Shown here: positions 1-5,322 of the stretch, piece by piece
How the letters are laid out: each line of letters begins with the position of its first letter
Position numbering within the stretch: the stretch's first letter is position 1
DNA from: Chlorobiales bacterium
GTDB taxonomy: Bacteria; Bacteroidota; Chlorobiia; Chlorobiales; Chlorobiaceae
Length of the DNA stretch: 9,590 nt
Assembly: GCA_022360415.1 (NCBI GenBank)
Contig: JAKSDB010000133.1
Coordinates: 1-9,590, forward strand
Reading direction: 5' to 3'
Notes under the pieces: generated by a model
Told to the model about the DNA's origin: nothing
What the model saw: the letters and a program-made list of their open reading frames with translations, nothing else
The model's database searches: none
Position numbers and translations under genes: made by a program

Positions 1-512
1 AACAAACCCGGAACGCTTCCTGCGAAATCAAAACGATACCTTCCGGTAAAATTTACCTGATAAACATTCCCGGCGGCAATATGCTGCCTGATCTTCCCGA
101 TCTTTTCCGCATACACTTCCTTTGTCAGGTCGAAAACAGGGTCTCCGGAACGGCAGTCACCCGAGAGCATTTGCCTTGTCTGCTCCTCATTCAGCAGTTG
201 TGGAGCATCATAAACCCCGAACCATGCAAGCGGCAGGGCGCTATCCCCGGCACGAAAAGAGCCGAAGGACTCGGGCTCGAAACCATAACCTGCCTCATAG
301 GAGATATATCCGGCCAGACAGAAACCTCCTGCAAGACACTCCCCGAGTTTCCCGAAAAAGGAATGAGTGTCCTCAAAAGACCTGAGTTCAATAATTTCCG
401 CAGGGTCTGAAAACAGCAGGGAGTCACCGGGATCTTTTTGCAGAAAAGAACCACCGAACAACGCAGCATGCTCCACGCAGACCGGAATGTCGTCACCCAG
501 ACTATCACGCAT
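1..512 (-). CDS. pabB: Aminodeoxychorismate synthase component I (PabB), N-terminal part, cut by window edge
   Basis: I translated this minus-strand frame by hand: it is open from an ATG at 510-512 to the left edge, giving 170 residues with no stop. It shows two PabB hallmarks: a segment reading AGYISYEAGYGFEP near residues 67-80, and YAEKIGKIRQHIAAGNVYQVN near residues 134-154, the start of the chorismate-binding fold. The family (with anthranilate synthase I as close kin) converts chorismate plus ammonia to 4-amino-4-deoxychorismate in cytoplasmic folate synthesis. The catalytic C-terminal part lies outside the window, so a PabB-PabC fusion cannot be excluded. The ATG overlaps the end of the upstream phosphatase gene by 8 nt, which suggests co-transcription and translational coupling; only a distant GAGG-like sequence precedes it. 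Assignment to PabB rather than TrpE rests on the SYEAGYG motif. Confidence 0.88.
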   Translation of the reverse strand, partial: MRDSLGDDIPVCVEHAALFGGSFLQKDPGDSLLFSDPAEIIELRSFEDTHSFFGKLGECLAGGFCLAGYISYEAGYGFEPESFGSFRAGDSALPLAWFGVYDAPQLLNEEQTRQMLSGDCRSGDPVFDLTKEVYAEKIGKIRQHIAAGNVYQVNFTGRYRFDFAGSVPGL

Positions 513-2067
513 GAACAGTGCCCGCCTCAAAGCGAATTGATCTTTCGAGAACGGTTTCCAGCCAGCCTTTCATTCTTTCGGCAGCCCATATTTCTATATC
601 AGGCTTGTGCAACGAATGAAGCCTGATCGTAACACTTTTATCGTTACTTTCGGTTTCGATCGATGTTATTGTCTGGCGATGTCCCCGGTCAAGCCCGTTC
701 GCGATCCGGAGAATGCCGGAAAGAACATCGACCACCCTTCGCTGCCTCGGCTTAAGCTGACTATAGGCTTCATGCTTGAGCGATGGAAGTGATTTTCTGT
801 GATACCTGGCAACGTTTGCAATGATACTCACTTCCGCAGGAGCAAAGCCGCGCAGTTCTCCATGAAGAATGATGTACTGACTGTGCTTGTGGTGGGAAGA
901 AATGGAAATGAAAGCACCGATATTATGCAAAAGACCGGCATATTCAAGCAACTCCCGATCACGGATATCCAGGCCATGTAAAGGCTGCAACCTGTCGAAC
1001 AATTGCAGACACAACGCGGCTATCTGCTCGGAATGCTTTTTGTCCCAGTCACAACGATACCCGAGTTCGATAACACTCTGGCGGCGGATGGAGTGCTGTT
1101 GTAGCCTCTCCGTATCCGGCCAGCTGCTTTTCAGGTAATGAACAACCATACCTTCACGGAGTGCCGAATCGGAAATCGTAACCTCCCTGAGCTTGAAGAG
1201 AGAAAAAATAACGTTCATGAGTATCAGTCCAGGGACAATCAGATCGACCCTTTTTTCATCAAGCCCCGTCAGTTTTTTCCTTTCCTGCGAGTTCATGGTT
1301 ATAACCGATTTGTAGAACTTCTGAAACTCTTTTCGTGTAAATGAGCTCTGGTTGAGCATTACCTCATCGTCACGACCGTTCATTGACCGGATCATCCTGG
1401 CAATGTTCTGCGCTGTTCCTGAAGACGCAATAGCCCTTTTTATGTTCATATCCCGCGACTTTTCCGCGGAAGTAAACAGTTCGGCAGCAAAAAACTGTTC
1501 GAGCAGACTAAGCTCACGATCGGAAACAGGATCGGATGTAATGAAACGTTCCAGCATACGGGCAACCCCTATTTTCCGGCTTTCAAGCAGGAAAATCTTT
1601 TGATTGTCGGCGATGATAAACTCTACCGAGCCGCCGCCTATATCGAAAATCAGCTCCGGATCGGAAGCAAGCTTGACCGCGTGACGCACCCCGTAATAAA
1701 TGAACTGGGCTTCTTCGAGGCCCGAAATAACCTTTATCTTGAGGCCTGTCTCCTCCCTGACCCTCCGCAGAAAAATCTCCCTGTTTTTCGCTTCACGGAT
1801 AGCACTCGTCGCAAATGCCATAACGTTTTCCGCCGTGACTCCCTGCTGCGCTGCGAGCACCAGAAAATGCTTCAGGGTAGTGATTCCCGCCTCCATTGCC
1901 TTCTCGTCGAGCATTTTCGTGGAAATGCTGCCGCGGCCAATGCAGATCATTTCCTTGACCCTGTCTATTTCAACGATCCCCTTCCCTTCACTTTCCTCGA
2001 CAATGGCCATATGGAACGAGTTGGTACCCAGATCGATTGCCGCGACTTTTCTTGTCTCCGTAAGCAT
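505..2067 (-). CDS. ppx: Exopolyphosphatase / guanosine pentaphosphate phosphatase (Ppx/GppA family) with C-terminal HD-like domain
   Basis: A 520-residue protein of the ASKHA phosphatase fold, full length for the family. Visible motifs in order: phosphate-1 loop AIDLGTNSFH (residues 10-19), FATSAIREAKN (85-95), the catalytic-glutamate segment SGLEEAQFIYYGV (115-127, Glu118/119), the phosphate-2 loop FDIGGGSVEF (141-150), SSGTAQNIAR (215-224) and LREGMV (303-308). The C-terminal HD-type region carries YAGLLHNIG (376-384), HHKHS (392-396) and RYHRK (421-425), as in E. coli Ppx. The family removes terminal phosphate from polyphosphate or converts pppGpp to ppGpp; sequence alone does not separate the two. 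It acts in the cytoplasm in phosphate storage or stringent signalling. The ATG at 2065-2067 has no clear Shine-Dalgarno, and no earlier in-frame start is nearby. Its stop overlaps the pabB start. Confidence 0.95.
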   Translation of the reverse strand: MLTETRKVAAIDLGTNSFHMAIVEESEGKGIVEIDRVKEMICIGRGSISTKMLDEKAMEAGITTLKHFLVLAAQQGVTAENVMAFATSAIREAKNREIFLRRVREETGLKIKVISGLEEAQFIYYGVRHAVKLASDPELIFDIGGGSVEFIIADNQKIFLLESRKIGVARMLERFITSDPVSDRELSLLEQFFAAELFTSAEKSRDMNIKRAIASSGTAQNIARMIRSMNGRDDEVMLNQSSFTRKEFQKFYKSVITMNSQERKKLTGLDEKRVDLIVPGLILMNVIFSLFKLREVTISDSALREGMVVHYLKSSWPDTERLQQHSIRRQSVIELGYRCDWDKKHSEQIAALCLQLFDRLQPLHGLDIRDRELLEYAGLLHNIGAFISISSHHKHSQYIILHGELRGFAPAEVSIIANVARYHRKSLPSLKHEAYSQLKPRQRRVVDVLSGILRIANGLDRGHRQTITSIETESNDKSVTIRLHSLHKPDIEIWAAERMKGWLETVLERSIRFEAGTVHA

Positions 2068-2170
2068 TGAGAAACAACTATGTGCCTGTTTGAAAAATAC
2101 GGAAGCATGCCCCCCTCATTCCCTGGATAAGGGGACATGGCGCCCTCAAGATACGCCATTTATGAAGGAC

Positions 2171-2200
2171 AAAAAAAGGCCCGGAAATGTTTCCGGGCCT
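2171..2200 (-). terminator. Intrinsic terminator of the outer-membrane protein gene
   Basis: A near-perfect inverted repeat, AGGCCCGGAAA / TTTCCGGGCCT (11 bp, positions 2177-2187 and 2190-2200), with a nominal 2-nt loop. Read on the minus strand it is followed at once by seven T (2171-2177). It lies 29 bp past the stop codon of the barrel gene. On the plus strand the hairpin is followed by A residues, so it acts for the minus strand only and insulates the downstream ppx-pabB pair from read-through. Confidence 0.93.
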
Positions 2201-2229
2201 GAAAAAAACTGCTGCCTCCACTTCATCCA

Positions 2230-2808
2230 CTAAAAGTAGTAGTGCGCGCCGGCTTTCACGAAGATTCCGTTCAGATCGATGTGAAGAGCTTCGTCTACAT
2301 CATCCGGACCAGCGTCAATTTCATGGAACTGGTACTGCACTTCCCAGTTGAAACCTACCTCAGGGAATTCACTGAAGTAATGCTCTGCCCCGATCAGCGG
2401 GCCATAGACAAAAACGTCGATATCCTCGTTGGGATCACTTCCGATTACCTCGGAAATCTCGACCGTTCCCATACCGACTTCCGCACCGAAATAAAAGCGA
2501 CTGTTGCTGTTCACTACCGGCGCATAGGCGATTTTACCTGTAAAGAGATACAGGGAACCGTCAAAGATATCGAAAGGAACATCGTCATCGGTTACATCGA
2601 CATTGCCGTAGAAAAAATTTCCTTCAAGAGCGATGTCATTTGAAACCCATCCCCGGGCGCTGACTCCCTGCAGGATATCACCTCCGAACACACCCTGATA
2701 CCCAAGGCCGACACTTCCGGCATTCGGGGCTTCCGCCGCAAATGCCGAACCTGAACCGATCACCACAGCAAGACCTGCCGCAGCAATCGCTTTGGTTACT
2801 TTTTTCAT
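2230..2808 (-). CDS. Small outer-membrane beta-barrel protein, secreted precursor
   Basis: Starting at the ATG at 2806-2808 the product has 192 residues. That start is preferred over upstream in-frame ATGs (up to 2889) because a GGAG lies 7 nt before it and a clean signal peptide follows: MKK, hydrophobic core around residues 7-20, and an AFA|AEA cleavage site after residue 24. The mature part of about 168 residues is acidic, with alternating polar and hydrophobic stretches rich in Gly, Tyr and Phe (for example GLGYQG, FYFGAEVG, WEVQYQFHE), and ends in HYYF. A C-terminal aromatic residue is the usual recognition mark for BAM-assembled barrels. The size fits an eight-stranded OmpA/opacity-like barrel; its substrate or role is unknown. 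It is a single-gene unit with its own candidate promoter and a terminator. The family is inferred from these features, not from a recognised homologue. Confidence 0.82.
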   Translation of the reverse strand: MKKVTKAIAAAGLAVVIGSGSAFAAEAPNAGSVGLGYQGVFGGDILQGVSARGWVSNDIALEGNFFYGNVDVTDDDVPFDIFDGSLYLFTGKIAYAPVVNSNSRFYFGAEVGMGTVEISEVIGSDPNEDIDVFVYGPLIGAEHYFSEFPEVGFNWEVQYQFHEIDAGPDDVDEALHIDLNGIFVKAGAHYYF

Positions 2809-2815
2809 TTTCTTT

Positions 2816-2820
2816 CTCCG
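2816..2820 (-). promoter_or_regulatory. Ribosome binding site that sets the barrel protein start
   Basis: Minus-strand CGGAG followed by 7 nt of A-rich sequence before the ATG at 2808. The longer in-frame starts upstream have no such site and would bury the signal peptide behind about 27 residues. Confidence 0.85.
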
Positions 2821-2868
2821 TTTTTTTACCGTTAACATAATACAGCCAAGAAGCTGCATCATGGCGGT

Positions 2869-2897
2869 ATAATAGAGATTTCCGGACATTCAAGCAA
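2869..2897 (-). promoter_or_regulatory. Candidate sigma-70 type promoter for the barrel gene
   Basis: On the minus strand TTGCTT (2897-2892) and TATTAT (2874-2869) are separated by 17 bp. The -10 matches the consensus at 5 of 6 positions; the -35 keeps only TTG. Transcription would start near 2862 and give a leader of about 55 nt. The spacer contains TCCGGAAA, a motif that recurs nearby. Prediction by eye only. Confidence 0.5.
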
Positions 2898-3060
2898 CAC
2901 CTAATTTCCCTGTCCCGCCGGAACCGCTCATACAGCTCTTCCGGAATTGCAGAGTAAGGGGGACGCTTACCAATGATCAATTGAATCTCCCGGAAAAAAA
3001 TAAATAGCGGAGCCCTGTCGTCACATGGAATTTTCAGAGAGAGGTATATTGATTATGGAG

Positions 3061-3072
3061 AGATACGTATCT
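3061..3072. repeat. 12-bp perfect palindrome AGATACGTATCT, possible operator
   Basis: A perfect dyad with no spacer, 72 bp upstream of the lipid kinase start codon. A TATATT box, 5 of 6 matches to a -10 element, lies at 3045-3050, so a transcript from it would start near 3057 and the palindrome would sit just downstream, a usual place for a repressor site. No good -35 is seen. The operator role is inference. Confidence 0.35.
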
Positions 3073-3143
3073 TAACCCCCATGTCGGGAAAACCATAACC
3101 GATTTCATTTGGACAATTCAATAACCGGTGAAAAAACAGCAGA

Positions 3144-3806
3144 ATGCCGCAACCTGAGAGCGTCAACCGGAACTACCGCTTCGAGCTTGCACGCAAGCTC
3201 ATACACCTGTCTTCAGTTATAATTGCAATCATTTACTGCACCATAACGAAAGAGCTTGCTCTGGTTCTTCTCGTTCCTCTTTTTTTCGGCTTTCTTGTTG
3301 TTGACCTGATGAAAAACTTTATCCCCCCGCTCTCCCGCTGGTACCACGATACCTTCGACCCGATGCTTCGTAAGCATGAACTGGAGAAAGAGCCTTTGCA
3401 ATTCAACGGGGCAACATATATTTCATTTTCCGCCCTGTTGCTGGTACTGATTTTCCCTAAAATTATCGCCATTACCTGTTTTTCACTGGTAGCCGTTTCC
3501 GATACCATGGCTGCCCTTGCAGGAAAAAAATTCGGGCACCACCGGATCGGGGAAAAAAGCCTTGAGGGAAGCCTGGCTTTTCTTGTTTCAGCCCTGCTCA
3601 TCGTTGCAATTGTTCCACGGCTCGACCTGACCGCAGGAATCATCACGGCCATAACAGCAACCGCTGTTGAAGCGTTTACGTTGCGGATTAACCGCTATAA
3701 AATTGATGACAACCTCACCATTCCCCTGGTAAGCGCCTTCATCTGTTACCTTTATTATATTCTTGTTATACCACATGAGCTGCCATTGCTGGAAGCCTGT
3801 CCCTGA
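3144..3806 (+). CDS. Integral membrane lipid/isoprenoid-alcohol kinase-like protein (SEC59/DGK1/VTE5 family, often named phosphatidate cytidylyltransferase)
   Basis: A 220-residue, very hydrophobic protein with roughly six to seven membrane segments (about residues 22-37, 38-55, 92-106, 107-126, 143-159, 163-180, 192-210). Conserved polar motifs match the CTP-dependent polyprenol/phytol/diacylglycerol kinase family: ARKLIH (16-21), NGATY (88-92), VSDTMAALAGKKFG (118-131), RIGEKSLEGS (134-143) and, near the end, EAFTL...IDDNLTIP (177-194). Members phosphorylate dolichol, phytol or diacylglycerol in the inner membrane. The substrate cannot be read from sequence; in a phototroph, phytol, geranylgeraniol or farnesol salvage would be plausible. 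Database names of the cytidylyltransferase type are common for such proteins but may be wrong here. The ATG at 3144 precedes the first motif by 15 residues; a weak GGTGA lies about 12 nt upstream. It is followed after 15 nt by sua5, so the two are probably co-transcribed. Confidence 0.82.
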   Translation: MPQPESVNRNYRFELARKLIHLSSVIIAIIYCTITKELALVLLVPLFFGFLVVDLMKNFIPPLSRWYHDTFDPMLRKHELEKEPLQFNGATYISFSALLLVLIFPKIIAITCFSLVAVSDTMAALAGKKFGHHRIGEKSLEGSLAFLVSALLIVAIVPRLDLTAGIITAITATAVEAFTLRINRYKIDDNLTIPLVSAFICYLYYILVIPHELPLLEACP

Positions 3807-3821
3807 ATCCCGCTCATCCCT

Positions 3822-4766
3822 ATGCAGACAATAGTTACCGAATCAGTTGATGTTGCAGCGACCTGGCTTAACCGCAGCGAAGTTGTTGCTTTTCCCACAG
3901 AAACCGTTTACGGCCTTGGAGCAGATATTACCAGCGAAAAAGCTCTGGGAAACATTTTCACAGCAAAGGGCAGACCGTCCGACAACCCGCTGATCGTTCA
4001 TGTACACTCCTTTGAACAGGTTAAGGAGGTGGCATCGGAAATTCCTGAAAGCGCTGGAACATTCATACGGCACTTTTTCCCGGGTCCCCTGACTCTGATA
4101 CTGAAAAAAAACATGGCCGTTTCTCCACTGGTTACAGCCGGCCTCCCAACCGTAGGCATACGCTGCCCTTCTTACCCCGTTGCAATCGAGTTTCTGAAAC
4201 GATGCCATCACCCTGTGGCGGCCCCCTCGGCAAATATTTCCGGCAGGCCGAGCTCGACCGACTGGGAAACAGTGTATGGTGACCTGAAAGGAAAAATCCG
4301 CTGCGTACTTAAAGGTCCCAGGAGTACAATCGGTCTTGAATCGACGATCGTGGACTGTTCTGTGGACCCGCCGAGAATGCTCAGGTACGGAGCGGTCAGT
4401 CTGGAAATCCTCAGAAAACTTGTTCCGGAAACCATTGCGGCCACAACCCAAAAGCATCAGCAACCCAAAAGCCCCGGGCTCAAGTACCTGCATTACTCGC
4501 CTTCGGCCCGCGTCATCCTTTGCGGCCCTGAGTATCCCCTCTGCAAAGGGGAGGAAAACAGCGCCTGGATCGGTCTTTCCCCGCCACCTGAAGGTGTCAC
4601 GAAAAACCTTGTCTGCAAAGATTCTGAAGAATATGCCTACAAACTGTTCAGCTTCTTCCGGGAATGCGACCGGGAAAAGATAGCGGTCATTTTCTGCGAA
4701 ATGCCGCCGCCGGAAGGCATCGGCCAGGCAATCCGCGACCGCCTGCAACGCGCCTCGGAGGTATAG
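3822..4766 (+). CDS. sua5: L-threonylcarbamoyladenylate synthase, two-domain Sua5 type
   Basis: A 314-residue cytoplasmic enzyme that uses threonine, bicarbonate and ATP to form threonylcarbamoyl-AMP, the donor for the t6A37 modification of ANN-decoding tRNAs, with TsaD/TsaB/TsaE as partners. The YrdC domain fills about residues 1-205, with AFPTETVYGLG (23-33), KGRPSDNPLIVHV (49-61), FFPGPLTLIL (85-94), GIRCPSYP (112-119), the nucleotide-site APSANISGRPS (134-144) and GLESTIVD (171-178). The linker SPGLKYLHYSP (217-227), which closes over the active site in Sua5, marks this as Sua5 rather than the short TsaC/YrdC form. A C-terminal Sua5 domain follows (about 228-314). No Shine-Dalgarno is visible before the ATG, so translation may depend partly on the upstream gene 15 nt away. 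The neighbours offer no functional link beyond a shared transcript. Confidence 0.95.
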   Translation: MQTIVTESVDVAATWLNRSEVVAFPTETVYGLGADITSEKALGNIFTAKGRPSDNPLIVHVHSFEQVKEVASEIPESAGTFIRHFFPGPLTLILKKNMAVSPLVTAGLPTVGIRCPSYPVAIEFLKRCHHPVAAPSANISGRPSSTDWETVYGDLKGKIRCVLKGPRSTIGLESTIVDCSVDPPRMLRYGAVSLEILRKLVPETIAATTQKHQQPKSPGLKYLHYSPSARVILCGPEYPLCKGEENSAWIGLSPPPEGVTKNLVCKDSEEYAYKLFSFFRECDREKIAVIFCEMPPPEGIGQAIRDRLQRASEV

Positions 4767-4972
4767 CATTAGAAAACGTCAGAACCGTTTTCAGTGCATG
4801 TGGAATACATGACAAAATTCTTCATCCTGAAACATCAAGTTCTGCGATGCGCCAATATTCTCACGGAACTATGTTTATTGCACTAACTGAACGATGCCCC
4901 TACTTCTCTGGGCTCCTCAATCTTACAGGTCATATGACCGCCCCGCATCCTTTAGAACATTTATATAGTTAA

Positions 4973-4986
4973 AATTATATATAATT
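4973..4986. repeat. 14-bp perfect AT-only palindrome within AT-rich tract
   Basis: AATTATATATAATT reads the same on both strands and lies in a run of about 100 bp nearly free of G and C. Such tracts are easily melted or bent and can bind nucleoid proteins. No direct repeats, iterons or integrase site were seen beside it, so origin or att functions are not supported. Confidence 0.6.
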
Positions 4987-5244
4987 ATATAACAATATAT
5001 ATATAGTGATATGCTCGAACTTTTAAAAGAAAAATTTGTTTTATATAAAAAGTTGAAATATTCAATCAATACAGGCCATGTTATTCAACAACAAAACAAA
5101 TTTAAACCTTAAGCAAATCAGCAACAACCATATACTTCCTATAGCCTTGCTCCAAACACGAAAAAGCTCACCCACCACACAAGGCTGTACAATCATTTGA
5201 TCCGAGCGCAATCCGGCGTGGCGGATATGTTTTGCGATGTTGTA

Positions 5245-5272
5245 TTGTAGATGAAGTAAGAAGTGATATGAT
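5245..5272 (+). promoter_or_regulatory. Candidate promoter for the hybrid histidine kinase
   Basis: TTGTAG (5245-5250) and TATGAT (5267-5272) are 16 bp apart. The -10 fits the consensus at 5 of 6 positions; the -35 keeps only TTG. It would give a leader of about 45 nt. Other AT-rich hexamers in this region could serve equally well, so confidence is low. Confidence 0.35.
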
Positions 5273-5322
5273 GCATGATTATAAACAGGCATCATAGTTA
5301 ACGTTATTTATCCTACTTTATC

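Larger units (their letters stand above)
2809..3143. other. Divergent intergenic region between barrel gene and lipid kinase gene
   Basis: This 335-bp stretch holds no convincing gene. Both flanking genes are transcribed away from it, so promoters for both should lie here. Visible elements are the barrel promoter and RBS, two copies of TCCGGA (2881-2886 and 2940-2945, the second within the palindrome TTCCGGAA), a TATATT box at 3045-3050 and a 12-bp perfect palindrome at 3061-3072. Short open frames inside it have neither good starts nor recognisable products. Confidence 0.7.
4767..5322. other. Non-coding gap, 556 bp, with AT-rich core
   Basis: No convincing gene lies between sua5 and the hybrid kinase. 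A 7-bp hairpin, GAAAACG/CGTTTTC (4772-4792), follows the sua5 stop, but without a GC-rich stem or T-tract it is a weak terminator at best. Positions about 4955-5060 are almost only A and T, including the perfect 14-bp palindrome AATTATATATAATT (4973-4986) and an (AT)n tract near 4994-5005. The part from 5150 to 5240 is of normal composition. A 77-codon minus-strand frame (5062-5295) has no RBS and no recognisable product. Confidence 0.75.

Noticed and set aside
191..508. 105-codon minus-strand frame over the start of pabB
   Set aside because: It is a shifted frame of pabB; the frame beginning at 512 gives the PabB motifs and stays open to the window edge.
1600..2233. Plus-strand frames of 156 and 177 codons opposite ppx
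   Set aside because: They are antisense to conserved Ppx motifs, and one runs through the terminator hairpin at 2177-2200.
3843..4769. Long 308-codon open frame on the minus strand opposite sua5
   Set aside because: It lies antisense to a clearly identified Sua5 with all motifs; its translation has no recognisable domain and no RBS. It is a by-product of the GC-rich codon pattern.
4772..4792. Hairpin GAAAACG/CGTTTTC after sua5 as an intrinsic terminator
   Set aside because: The stem is short and AT-rich with a 7-nt loop and no T-tract; at most a weak element.
4664..4972. 102-codon plus-strand frame overlapping the end of sua5 and entering the gap
   Set aside because: The start lies inside sua5 in another frame, the product resembles nothing, and composition changes sharply along it.
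4955..5060. AT-rich tract as a replication origin or attachment site
   Set aside because: No DnaA boxes, iterons, direct repeats, integrase or tRNA gene were found near it.
5062..5295. 77-codon minus-strand frame in the gap before the hybrid kinase
   Set aside because: No Shine-Dalgarno, no known motif, and it runs into the AT-rich tract. It could be a decayed remnant, but nothing identifies it.
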